Positions 35,679 through 44,683 of a stretch of 64,000 bases of DNA are shown here, one piece after another. This DNA is from Halobacteriovorax sp. (GTDB lineage Bacteria; Bdellovibrionota; Bacteriovoracia; Bacteriovoracales; Bacteriovoracaceae): assembly GCA_002720865.1 (NCBI GenBank), contig PBIO01000011.1, forward strand, positions 248,001 to 312,000, in the 5' to 3' direction. The stretch's first letter is position 1, and every line of letters starts with the position of its first letter. The translations under genes were made by a program, and so were the position numbers. The notes under the pieces are model-generated. The model ran no database searches and was not told where the DNA came from. It was given only the letters and a program-made list of their open reading frames with translations.

Positions 35679-38540
35679 TTGAGCAGGCAGAACTTTGAAG
35701 CCTCCTCCTGGCTCCAAACAACACATCCACATGGCCTTCAAGAGACCCACAAAAGGGCTCAAGTATTGGCAAAATCTTACAGAGATGAATCCATCTCTGA
35801 AGAATTTAATCCATGTTCTCATTTTATTCCTGGGTGGAAGGGTGGAAGCCTACTTTCAAGACCGGCCATCTTGCTCAACAACTTATTACCGCTTTTAACA
35901 GACGATGCCGCTGAACAATTAAAAACAATTCAAGGTGGGAAGAGCCATTTACTAAATTTATATAACGAATTTTTAGACTGGGCACAGTTTAAAGAACTCC
36001 ATATTAATCTAGATAATGTTTCTGATTTCGTCAGGCACTTCAAAGACGAAAACTCTCCGTATAAAGAAGAGCTAAAAGACTTTAGAAAGCACTATGCCTT
36101 TAGAGCTGTTGTTAAATACTTATTAAAAATTAAATTTCTAACTTCCCTATCTAAAAGTCTTGATTCGCATTTTACAAAAGAAAACCTTCTTAACCCAACA
36201 AGCTTTCTTGTTAAGATTTTCCAAGGCGGGGGCTCAACAGAGCTTCGCTGCGAGTCTCTACAGAGTTCTCCCTATAGCTGGTATCGCCCCTCTAGAGAGT
36301 TCAGCGAGAAATTAATGGAACTCGGGGACGCGTTTCATAAGATCAACATCACTGAGCTTATGAAGGTCCTCACTTTTAGAGAAGGTGACTTTACTCAGAA
36401 CCTTTTAAATTTAGAAGATAAAGAATACTCCCATAGCCTTAGTCATTTAAGCTTTGGGCTCTTTTTAAATAATCTACTCGTGTACTTACCGGAGTGGATA
36501 GAGAATCATAGAGACAAAGAGTGGACCGGATTCAACTTCAAGCATAAGACTGGAACCTTAGATGTTTTAAACACTAAGTTTACCGGCCAAAAACTAACCT
36601 CTCTAAGTCTGGCCCATAGACTGGCTCAGGAACATAACTTAAACCCAGATTGGACTAAGGTTATTTGCCCTGATTTTATTGGGGAGGAATTTCATTCTGG
36701 ACAGTTTGCTAAGATCACTCAAGAGCTACTCTTTCTTAGTTTTCTCATAGAGCTAGCCAAGTCGAGAAAAGAAAATCCGATTCAACTAATCTGCAGAACT
36801 TTTAATGACCGCAACTCAAGACAAAACTTTGAGAATGAAGGTCAAGGGTCATTTCTAGGAAGTATGGAGGCTCAAAACGATATCGTTTACGAAAGAGTCG
36901 TTCTTAATATTCCAGAATTACCTAAGAGAAACCCACACTTTGCACTAGTTAATCAAATTACAAATCAACTTGAGGAAATTGAGCCCGGCGGAATTCTCTT
37001 CGTGATGACGAATCAAAACCTTTTTGTTCCCAGTCAAGGAGAGAGAGTTAAGCAGCTCATGAAAAATGCTAAATTTGAAGTCTCATTCGACTTCAGTCAT
37101 TTAAAATGGCGTGGTGAGATTCCTGGTCATTTATATATCTTTACGAAAAGAGGTAATGCCCTCCCTTCTCAGCCTTTTATGCTGGGAGAAAGCATGGTGA
37201 ACCAAGACCAAAAGGAAAATTGCTTTTCTTTCACTTGGAGTGGTGAGCTTAAGCATTTTAAAATGTTTGACGCTCTTTCTACTGAGTTTTCTCATTTTCT
37301 AAAATCAAAAACTCCTACTTCAACTCCACTATATTTAAGGGAACTAGACGAAGGATTAGTTTTTGAGTTTTATCAAGATGCCCTAATGGATGGGAAGATG
37401 ATGAGCTCTATGTCTAAAGATAAAGAGAAAATTACTCATCCTCATTTCTTTAAGTGTCTTACTAACTCAAGTTTACCCTTTGATCATTTCTTTCATATTC
37501 AAGGAATCAACCCTAACGACAGTGTAAAGAAAGATGAAGTTAATACTATTTCCGAGAACTGGCTCGGTCTCCAATACCAACCGGAGTTAAAATATAAATA
37601 TATTCTTGTGGCAAACTTTAGCAATGCTACAGATATTCAAATCGAAATTATAGATGCAAAAGCATATAGAGCTACACTTGAGAATTATGGAACGGCTTAT
37701 TTTCACTATTTTGGTCTAGTTCCTAAGACAAATCCTTTAAATATTAATCTCTTTAGAGAATATTTTAACCATCCTATGGGACATCAAGTTATTCAACTGT
37801 CCTTATCTGGTGGAACGACAAAATTAAAACCAAAGCTTCGCGCACTTTTAATCCCCACTTTCTTTAAAGAGAATATTGAACCCCCTGCCCATTTAGAAAA
37901 TTGCTTGGCTCCACTTAAACTAAGCAAGAATTCAATTCTTTCAATGCATCCGGCAGAGTTTTCAAAAATGGCTTCTGAAATGGACTCTTGGCTTGAACCA
38001 TTAGCTGAAAAGTTCCCTTGGTATCTCTCAGGTCTTTTATCACATTTCAAATTTAATATTGAAGAAGTTCTAAGGGCCATGAAAGGACAAAGCTTCGCTG
38101 GCAAAACTCTGGATTTTCAAAACCCACTTATTGTAGAGAAACTGATCAATCTTGAAAGTAAGTCCCTATTCCCAAGGAATGAGGATGCCTTTTTAGACTT
38201 TAATATTTCAAGTAACCAAGATATTCATCTCCCCCTATCAGAAGTAAAACTAGGGAATGATGGAGAAAACCATTACTTGGCCCTCCTTTCTGAGGAAGAC
38301 ATCATCGTTAAAATTTACTCTGATAGTGAGCTCCTAAAGTTTGCTGAATTTGTTCTAAGCTCAGCCTGTGGAAGGCCGATTAGCCAGCTTCTAACCCAGA
38401 TTAAGCTTCCTAAAGTAACTGAGTATAAAAAAGTCATTGCTGAGTATAAAGACCTTAGCTCTGAAGTAGATGCCGTTCACTGTAAGGCTCAGATGCTTCT
38501 TTCCGGAATCATTAAAAAGCAGATCCTAAAACAACACTAA
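35679..38540 (+). CDS. Large protein of unknown function with a possible degenerate methyltransferase-like core
   Basis: 953 residues from a TTG. No signal peptide or membrane segment is apparent. Residues about 395-510 resemble the second half of an N6-adenine DNA methyltransferase fold: a VVLNIPELP strand where NPPY would stand, then IEPGGILFVMTNQNLF and PGHLYIFTKRG. The catalytic NPPY and a GxG SAM loop are missing, so activity is doubtful and this likeness is inference. The C-terminal end resembles a substrate-recognition tail only in its coil (YKKVIAEYKDLSSEVDAV). A TTG-started ChaN-like gene follows after 50 bases. Confidence 0.72.
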   Translation: MSRQNFEASSWLQTTHPHGLQETHKRAQVLAKSYRDESISEEFNPCSHFIPGWKGGSLLSRPAILLNNLLPLLTDDAAEQLKTIQGGKSHLLNLYNEFLDWAQFKELHINLDNVSDFVRHFKDENSPYKEELKDFRKHYAFRAVVKYLLKIKFLTSLSKSLDSHFTKENLLNPTSFLVKIFQGGGSTELRCESLQSSPYSWYRPSREFSEKLMELGDAFHKINITELMKVLTFREGDFTQNLLNLEDKEYSHSLSHLSFGLFLNNLLVYLPEWIENHRDKEWTGFNFKHKTGTLDVLNTKFTGQKLTSLSLAHRLAQEHNLNPDWTKVICPDFIGEEFHSGQFAKITQELLFLSFLIELAKSRKENPIQLICRTFNDRNSRQNFENEGQGSFLGSMEAQNDIVYERVVLNIPELPKRNPHFALVNQITNQLEEIEPGGILFVMTNQNLFVPSQGERVKQLMKNAKFEVSFDFSHLKWRGEIPGHLYIFTKRGNALPSQPFMLGESMVNQDQKENCFSFTWSGELKHFKMFDALSTEFSHFLKSKTPTSTPLYLRELDEGLVFEFYQDALMDGKMMSSMSKDKEKITHPHFFKCLTNSSLPFDHFFHIQGINPNDSVKKDEVNTISENWLGLQYQPELKYKYILVANFSNATDIQIEIIDAKAYRATLENYGTAYFHYFGLVPKTNPLNINLFREYFNHPMGHQVIQLSLSGGTTKLKPKLRALLIPTFFKENIEPPAHLENCLAPLKLSKNSILSMHPAEFSKMASEMDSWLEPLAEKFPWYLSGLLSHFKFNIEEVLRAMKGQSFAGKTLDFQNPLIVEKLINLESKSLFPRNEDAFLDFNISSNQDIHLPLSEVKLGNDGENHYLALLSEEDIIVKIYSDSELLKFAEFVLSSACGRPISQLLTQIKLPKVTEYKKVIAEYKDLSSEVDAVHCKAQMLLSGIIKKQILKQH

Positions 38541-38590
38541 TTCCAAAAGTTTGTTAAAATAAAGAAGTAACTAGATCTCCGGAGACTCAA

Positions 38591-40207
38591 TTGTCGAGTG
38601 AAATACTTGGTCTTCAAGAAGGCCTGTATGAATACATGAAAAGAAAGGCTTCGGAATTTGAAGTTGAAGAATCTGAACAACTAAAAAATTTTAAGACCAA
38701 CCAAAAAGAACTAGCCTCAAGAGATTTCAAAGAATCTAATATCGAAGAACTCATAGAGTCTATCAAGTCATCCCAACTAATTTTTCTAGGTGACTTTCAT
38801 ACTTTTGACCAACAAAGTAAAAACCTAGAACGACTACTTAGAACCTTGATGGAAAAAAAAGAGAAGCTTCTCCTTGGTGTTGAATTTGTTAATCAAAATA
38901 AACAGGATGCCATCGATCAGTTTAGTAATCAGACCATAACGGCAATGGAATTCTTAGAGATGGTTAATTATTCGGAGTCTTGGCGTTTTCCTTGGCATGT
39001 TTACAAACCTTTTTTTGAAATGGCACGAAAAGGTGAGGTCGAAATTTTTGCTCTAAATACAGTGGGCTCTCTAGAGGAAAGAGATGCGAATGCGGCCCTA
39101 AAAATTCGACAAATACTTGAAGATAATCCAGATGCTAAACTACTTGTTTTTTTTGGGGAGCTTCATATAACGCCGAACAAACTTCCACAGCGAGTAAAAG
39201 AGCTTTGTCCTGATTCTACTCAAACAATTATTCACCAAAACTTAGACGAAGTTTATTGGAAGTTAAAAGATCATGGAGATCAGGTCGTCAAATTCGCTGA
39301 AGGTGAGTTCTCACTTCAAACATCACCTCCTTGGGTAAAGTATGAGAGTATGGTCTATTGGTTTGAGAACTTATGCGAAGACCCTGACTTTGATTTGAAT
39401 CAGTATCTTATGGGCTCAGGGAATATGTCTCTTAACTCCAATGTTCCAGAGAACTTCTACTTCCTAGCAGAAGAGCTTTCAAGATCCCTTATCTTAACCG
39501 TTGACGAAGAAGAGCTTGAAGATTTTAACTTAACTGATCATAACCAAATTTCACTGGTCCTAGAGAAAATTGAAAAGCTTGAGTCAACAGAGCTTAAAGA
39601 TTTTTATAAAACCTTAATTGCCAGAGGCAAGAGCTTTCATTTGCCAGGAACGAACCTGCTATACTGTTCTAACTACAGTATGAATAGATTGTCGTATTTG
39701 GCAGGAATTCATCTTTTTGAAACAATCCAAAAAAGAGAATCAAATCCTCAGTTGAGTTTTGAAGATAAAAGTCTCTTCTTTTTAAGATTTTGCCAACAAA
39801 ATCTAATTGGCTATTTCTCCTCAAAACTCATCAACCCCTATCGCAAATGCGATATGTATTCAAACTTTAAACAAAGCTTAGAGCTTGTGGACTTGAGCTT
39901 TAAAGAAAGAAAAAATGCTGAACTCTTTATGGAAATCCTCGACTCTAAAGATGACTTAAATAAACTTCAGGAATTATTAAATGAGCAAGACAGTATCACC
40001 CTATTCTATGTAGGAAGATTCCTGGGTAAATTTCTAGGGGAAGTTCTTTATATGAGAATATTCAACGAAAAAAAATTATTAAAAAGATACGAAGAATTAA
40101 AAGAAAGACTTTTTATGAGCCAGGCAAATTTAGAAAACTTCCTGGCTTTTACTAATTTAATTCTACCTGGCGAATCTTATAAAGATCTAAGAAAAAGAAG
40201 CTTCTAA
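38591..40207 (+). CDS. ChaN-like (Tiki/EreA superfamily) protein with unknown C-terminal half
   Basis: 538 residues from a TTG with GGAG at good spacing. The first 230 or so residues match the ChaN/DUF399 fold: LIFLGDFHTFDQQSKN (about 62-77), LLLGVEFVNQNKQDAIDQF, and LLVFFGELHITPNKLP (about 184-199). Such proteins bind haem or have metal-dependent hydrolase-like folds. The remaining 300 residues are helical and unknown. No signal peptide is seen, unlike typical ChaN lipoproteins. The stop is overlapped for 21 bases by the convergent kinase-like gene. Confidence 0.75.
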   Translation: MSSEILGLQEGLYEYMKRKASEFEVEESEQLKNFKTNQKELASRDFKESNIEELIESIKSSQLIFLGDFHTFDQQSKNLERLLRTLMEKKEKLLLGVEFVNQNKQDAIDQFSNQTITAMEFLEMVNYSESWRFPWHVYKPFFEMARKGEVEIFALNTVGSLEERDANAALKIRQILEDNPDAKLLVFFGELHITPNKLPQRVKELCPDSTQTIIHQNLDEVYWKLKDHGDQVVKFAEGEFSLQTSPPWVKYESMVYWFENLCEDPDFDLNQYLMGSGNMSLNSNVPENFYFLAEELSRSLILTVDEEELEDFNLTDHNQISLVLEKIEKLESTELKDFYKTLIARGKSFHLPGTNLLYCSNYSMNRLSYLAGIHLFETIQKRESNPQLSFEDKSLFFLRFCQQNLIGYFSSKLINPYRKCDMYSNFKQSLELVDLSFKERKNAELFMEILDSKDDLNKLQELLNEQDSITLFYVGRFLGKFLGEVLYMRIFNEKKLLKRYEELKERLFMSQANLENFLAFTNLILPGESYKDLRKRSF

Positions 40208-41611
40208 ATCCCTTTTCGTTCCTCTAACTAATGAAGTAAGCCTCTTGCTTTTCTTTTCAGATTTCCCTGGAGATCTAAAAGCCATCTGGATTTTAGAGCC
40301 AACGACCTCGTTAGTGCTTCCCATTAAGTTCTCAAAAGTAAGGTCGGCCCTAAGCTCCTTAGCAAACTCTTTAACTATGATTAGGTCCTTTGATGTTTCT
40401 GGACACTCAGAAGTTAGACCCCTGTTAAAGTCTAGGAATTCTTTTGTGAAACCTGCTCCCGAATCAAAGACTGTTAGAAAAACAGTGCTTCCTAGGGTTT
40501 TGGCATTAACTGAAATATGAGATTCTCCATCTCCATTTTCACAGCTTTTTAAATTCTGATTAAGAACAAGATAAACAATTTGCTGAATTTCTTCTTCATT
40601 TCCAAAAACTCTTAATCCTTTTGGAAGATTTGTATCGAGAGTTACAGCAGAAGTTACAAATCGACTGCTAAGAAGCTCTAAGGTATTCCCTAAGGTCTCG
40701 TTAAGCGAAACGCTTTCTGGTTCCTTCGAAGCGATTGAAGGTGCTCCGGCAGGTAGTCCAGGTTGCTTATCATCCCACATGGCATCGATCTGGGCCTCAA
40801 CTTCTTCTTTTGATTTTCCATAAACTGGAACCGGTTTTCCAGCAAGATCAAGAGGCTCAGTTTCATTAACCACAACTTTCTTTTGTCTAGCGGTACCGTT
40901 AACCAACAAGGCTGTTTTAGGCAGTCCATTATTTTCTAGTGCTTCAGTAATAAGACTTTCCACTTGTTCAGCAAGAGCAGAAGGGTCGTGAAGTAGATCG
41001 CCAGCTTTTTCTTCTATTTCTTCATTTCGCTTTGCTAGAGTTATATTGTTCCAAAGCTCTCCTAGGAAAAAGAAACTCACTAAACCTATTAATAAAAAGA
41101 AAGACCACTTTAAAGAAGAATAGCTGGCTAGAGCCTTTGAACTTAATCCTTCTAATCTGACTAGGAATTCATCTTTTTTAGTTTCAAGTCTTTCAAAGCG
41201 TCTTCCTAAGACCGAGGCCACCACATTCTCAGGGTTCCCCTCAAGTCCTTCAAGCTTTCCATGAAATTCATGGGTCAGTTTATTTACGTCATTTAAAAGT
41301 GTAAGCCCACCGGTTAGAAAGCTCTCTAGATGCGATTCAAAATAAGCAGTAGTATCCGCTAAACAATCTTGAGTTGAAGTTAAAAAAGCTTCTTCCAGAT
41401 ATGGTGCGCTTAAATCTCCAAGCACTCTGGCCGTATAGGTTTGATGAATTCTTTGGTAACAAGTTTGAACGCCTTCACCAAGAACCGTAATTTGACGAAT
41501 TCTATTACTTAAATTTTGAATAAAGAAACCTGCAGCAATTAGCAGGGTCACACAAACCAGGCCAGCTAGACCTTTTTTATTTTGAATAAAGTTCACGGGA
41601 TTCACCTTCAT
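40187..41611 (-). CDS. Membrane histidine-kinase-like protein, no clear phospho-His box
   Basis: 474 residues from the ATG at 41611. Two hydrophobic helices (LAGLVCVTLLIAAGFFI near the start and WSFFLLIGLVSFFFLG around 160-176) enclose a helical periplasmic domain. The C-terminal part is a HATPase_c domain with N-box-like YLVLNQNLKSC and G1-like FDSGAGF. A convincing HisKA H-box is not visible; the only candidate is LLHDPSAL after the second helix. It may be a divergent kinase or an ATP-binding sensor. No response-regulator gene is adjacent. The upstream ATG at 41641 lacks a ribosome site. Confidence 0.75.
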   Translation of the reverse strand: MKVNPVNFIQNKKGLAGLVCVTLLIAAGFFIQNLSNRIRQITVLGEGVQTCYQRIHQTYTARVLGDLSAPYLEEAFLTSTQDCLADTTAYFESHLESFLTGGLTLLNDVNKLTHEFHGKLEGLEGNPENVVASVLGRRFERLETKKDEFLVRLEGLSSKALASYSSLKWSFFLLIGLVSFFFLGELWNNITLAKRNEEIEEKAGDLLHDPSALAEQVESLITEALENNGLPKTALLVNGTARQKKVVVNETEPLDLAGKPVPVYGKSKEEVEAQIDAMWDDKQPGLPAGAPSIASKEPESVSLNETLGNTLELLSSRFVTSAVTLDTNLPKGLRVFGNEEEIQQIVYLVLNQNLKSCENGDGESHISVNAKTLGSTVFLTVFDSGAGFTKEFLDFNRGLTSECPETSKDLIIVKEFAKELRADLTFENLMGSTNEVVGSKIQMAFRSPGKSEKKSKRLTSLVRGTKRDLEASFS

Positions 41612-41752
41612 GGTTAAATTACCTCTATCTTCTACAATCATTGTAAAACAGGGAGCTCAAACCCCATATATTAATCTTTACAAGACGCAACATAATAGTC
41701 AAGAATAGGTAAAAACGCCCTAGTTATCGACGCAGAGGGACATTTACTGATT

Positions 41753-42709
41753 ATGGTTAGTGAATCCGAACAAAGAAAATTAATAGCACCAATCTTTATA
41801 AGTCTCCTTCTCCACCTAGGCTTACTTAAAGCATTGGAATTCTTGCCAAAAGATCTGGTTTCCTATGATTCAAATAAGATAATTAAAAAATCAAAACCTC
41901 TTGAAGTTCGAAGTATCTCAAGAGAAGAGCTAAAAAAGTATCGGACCGTTGGGGTCAAGAATGGAAAAAAAAATTTTTCCATGCCTACTAAAAAGAAAGG
42001 ATTGGGTGATTCTGTCGACACCCCTGGAAAGGCCATAAAAGTTCAAACTGCTAAAAAACCTACTCCAAAACCGGCCAAAGCAAAGATTCAAAAACCACAA
42101 AATAGTAAAAAAGAAATTTCCTTAAATGCCCTTCGAGTAAAACCAAAAGACGAAGTTGGTGTCACTTTAAACTCAGATGTTAAAAAACTTGAAAAAAAGA
42201 AAACGTCTAAACTTGAAATAACAACAAATAAACAAGAGATTTATCAAAGAAGAAAAGAAGTTCAAACCGACGTTCTAAAACAGCTAGCCGCTTCACCGGA
42301 CAATGCAAAAGTATTAAGACAAACAGGTTTTAACATGCAACTTGAACCGCCCGAAGGAGTCTCAGAAGATGAACTCAATTCAATGGAGAAAATCTTCTAC
42401 TCCTTTCAAAAGAGAACTTTTAGAACTTATGTGGGATCATTTTTAAGAAAATATCAACAAACACTTTTAAATAAACCCATTGTTAAGGAAACAATTAAAA
42501 ATGAGAAGCATCGTTTAGCGGGAAGAGTTATTTTTGATAAAGAAGGGAATATTGTAAGTATTAAAATAATTAGATCTTCACATAGCGACGAGATTCATGA
42601 ACTGTTTGAAGAGACTTTAAAGGATATGTACAAACTTCCCAATCCCCCCAAGGACCTTTTGTCTAAAAAGGGTCAATTTACTATTTATTACCAGTTAAGA
42701 ATTAATTAA
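41753..42709 (+). CDS. TonB-like energy transducer
   Basis: 318 residues. One N-terminal membrane segment (IFISLLLHLGLLKALEF, about 13-29), a Lys/Pro-rich spacer (KPTPKPAKAKIQKPQ) and a C-terminal TonB domain with RLAGRVIFDKEGNIVSIKII and FTIYYQLRIN. It would span the periplasm and pass proton-motive energy to an outer-membrane receptor, although no receptor or ExbB/ExbD genes are in the window; a TonB-domain structural protein is also possible. No good ribosome site before the ATG. Its stop overlaps the anti-sigma gene's stop by 4 bases. Confidence 0.8.
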   Translation: MVSESEQRKLIAPIFISLLLHLGLLKALEFLPKDLVSYDSNKIIKKSKPLEVRSISREELKKYRTVGVKNGKKNFSMPTKKKGLGDSVDTPGKAIKVQTAKKPTPKPAKAKIQKPQNSKKEISLNALRVKPKDEVGVTLNSDVKKLEKKKTSKLEITTNKQEIYQRRKEVQTDVLKQLAASPDNAKVLRQTGFNMQLEPPEGVSEDELNSMEKIFYSFQKRTFRTYVGSFLRKYQQTLLNKPIVKETIKNEKHRLAGRVIFDKEGNIVSIKIIRSSHSDEIHELFEETLKDMYKLPNPPKDLLSKKGQFTIYYQLRIN

Positions 42710-43170
42710 GAAATCCAGTTTACGAATAAAGCAAAAAAGATAGCCGCCACATAAGCCATTCCCATTTTTACGCTAAATAAGACTGAGGCCATATCAACGG
42801 CCATGTTCCCAAGTTCTTTAAAAAAACCTAAAGCACCATCTCTTGTTTTTGAAACAGTGGAGAATTCATTTTTAAAGAACATTTCCTTATTATTTTTAAA
42901 TAATGTATCGGGAATGGTTCCCTGAAATTCAGGAATTAAGCTATTTATTCTCGCCGTTACGGCCTGTGATAGCATTACAGTTTTCTGACATTCACGACAT
43001 GTAGAAACATGTTTAACCATATTGTTTGGAACTTCAGATTCTTCAACATCCATTAAGGCGTAAACCGTATTCGTATGAGGACAATTTCTAGCTTCAAGCT
43101 CTCCCAAAACATCACTATAAAGTGGAGCCTGCTCATTAGAATATAGATAAACCGTATCTTGATTTTCCAT
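42706..43170 (-). CDS. Zinc-finger anti-sigma-factor-like membrane protein
   Basis: 154 residues from the ATG at 43170, one base after the sigma-gene stop. HVSTCREC is a HxxxCxxC zinc anti-sigma (ZAS) motif. The C-terminus is a single membrane helix (MAYVAAIFFALFVNWI). A start 33 bases further upstream lies within the sigma gene and is less likely. The layout, sigma factor first, then a ZAS protein with a C-terminal anchor, fits an anti-sigma factor that holds the sigma factor until a signal arrives. No periplasmic sensor domain remains beyond the helix. Confidence 0.82.
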   Translation of the reverse strand: MENQDTVYLYSNEQAPLYSDVLGELEARNCPHTNTVYALMDVEESEVPNNMVKHVSTCRECQKTVMLSQAVTARINSLIPEFQGTIPDTLFKNNKEMFFKNEFSTVSKTRDGALGFFKELGNMAVDMASVLFSVKMGMAYVAAIFFALFVNWIS

Positions 43171-43171
43171 C

Positions 43172-43666
43172 TTAATAAGTCTCCGCGAGATTTGCTGTAC
43201 CACCAGAATTCTTTAGAAGAGATTCTCTAGCTAGATTCAATAAATTAAAATATTCCACTTTAGTAATATCTAAAATTTCAGTGACTTCTTCTTTACTAAA
43301 TCGCAGTTTATGTCTCAAACAAAGAACCGCCCGATGGTCCATCGGAAGGGTCCAAAAAGCATGATGCTCAATTCTATCGCTATAACCTTCTCTTGGAGGC
43401 TGGAACAAATTGTTCTTTCTAGCGATCCTGAAAATAGTAGAAAGGATAAAAGTTCTTGAGAATCTAAAAAAGGATGTGGGATTTGAATTCTGACTTTCTA
43501 ATTGAAGTGAAAGCTCTTCCCTTTCTTCCGCTAACAAAAGATACTGCGCATCCTTTATTAACTTTTCACTCAAATCTTCGTCGGCTGTTAAGGCCATAGC
43601 AAACTGGTAAAAATCAGGTTGCTGTCTATTTAAATAGATCTCTAAATCCTTGAGTCTCATACTCAT
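43172..43666 (-). CDS. ECF-type sigma factor-like protein
   Basis: 164 residues, ECF length. The N-terminal half resembles sigma region 2 only loosely (FAMALTADEDLSEKLIKDAQYLLL); the C-terminal half resembles region 4: LPMDHRAVLCLRHKLRFSKEEVTEIL, then VEYFNLLNLARESLL as the recognition helix-turn-helix. It is followed by the ZAS anti-sigma-like gene. It probably directs RNA polymerase to a small regulon; autoregulation is likely but no promoter is defined. Confidence 0.78.
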   Translation of the reverse strand: MSMRLKDLEIYLNRQQPDFYQFAMALTADEDLSEKLIKDAQYLLLAEEREELSLQLESQNSNPTSFFRFSRTFILSTIFRIARKNNLFQPPREGYSDRIEHHAFWTLPMDHRAVLCLRHKLRFSKEEVTEILDITKVEYFNLLNLARESLLKNSGGTANLAETY

Positions 43667-43799
43667 ATTTTATCCAGCTTCGAGCACTACTGGCAAGAAA
43701 ACCAAGGATTTCGGGTGGTTATAGATGAGCTTTTTAGTTCCCTATAGCTAAAGATTTTTGAGGGAATGGACGATAAGTAGTGAAGAACAGGAGTTTAAA

Positions 43800-44681
43800 A
43801 TGAAAAGGCTTCATTTAGTAACAGTTATTTTTATTGGTTTAGCGCTATCAGTTTCTGGTTGTGCTCCTAAAACAAACAAGGTGAAAACCAGTAATAATAA
43901 CAACACGACTAGTACTTTTAATAATAATCCGATTCCAGGTTATACACCTCCACCGGGTTATCCAAATCCTCCTTCGGCAACACCAGTTGACCCGCATCCG
44001 GATCCTTACTCTTCAAATAATTGTGGAGCAAATTCTGGTCTCAAAGGCGGCGGTATTGGTTATGGATCTGGAAATGAAGCAGGTCACGCTGACGCTGGCC
44101 AAACAATTAACTATTATAAAGTTAATGACCCACCAGTAACGGCCCATGGAAATGGGACAGGAGTAACGGTTTGGTCATCACAAACAGATTTATCTCCAAG
44201 TATTTCTCAATCGGTCTTTTTTACGAACTCAAGATTCAACTTAAGAGTAATCCCAAGAGTAGTAACTCAGGGAGCGACAGATACAAGAACTGGTGCCAAC
44301 TGTCAGTATGTCCCACGTCCTTATCAAAAACTAAAAGTTGGGGTTAGACTTCGAAGAGCTGACCTTTCAACTGGTGACTACTATCAATTTGGAGTTGGAG
44401 ATTTTAATGGTGACGGAGAATCAGATGGAATTCCATTAAATCAGGCTTCAAGGGTTCACGAATTTCAGGTTCCTCAAGGTTCAAGCCAACCACTTGTAGT
44501 TGAAGTTCTCAATATCGAGTGGGATTGGTCTTGTTACGAATATGAAACTCAAAACTATTGTAATGTACCAGGATTTTGTCCTTGGGATAAAGTGTGGATG
44601 TCTGAGTGTGTAAGCGTAGAGCTTCAATTCTCAACAGATGACACGAAAGATATTGTTGGTATCAGAACTTCTGATCCATAG
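43800..44681 (+). CDS. Lipoprotein of unknown function
   Basis: 293 residues from the ATG at 43800, which has AGGAG 6 bases before it; a longer frame is rejected. The lipobox is SVSGC. An Asn/Thr- and Pro-rich linker (TSNNNNTTSTFNNNP, then PPPGYPNPP) precedes a beta-rich region with a Ca-binding-like loop DFNGDGESDGI. Cys pairs near the end (CNVPGFCPWDKVWMSEC) suggest disulfides. A hairpin (GGCCCAG/CTGGGCC) just after the stop may end transcription. Divergent from the sigma gene, so it could be a regulon member; that is inference. Confidence 0.75.
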   Translation: MKRLHLVTVIFIGLALSVSGCAPKTNKVKTSNNNNTTSTFNNNPIPGYTPPPGYPNPPSATPVDPHPDPYSSNNCGANSGLKGGGIGYGSGNEAGHADAGQTINYYKVNDPPVTAHGNGTGVTVWSSQTDLSPSISQSVFFTNSRFNLRVIPRVVTQGATDTRTGANCQYVPRPYQKLKVGVRLRRADLSTGDYYQFGVGDFNGDGESDGIPLNQASRVHEFQVPQGSSQPLVVEVLNIEWDWSCYEYETQNYCNVPGFCPWDKVWMSECVSVELQFSTDDTKDIVGIRTSDP

Positions 44682-44683
44682 AC

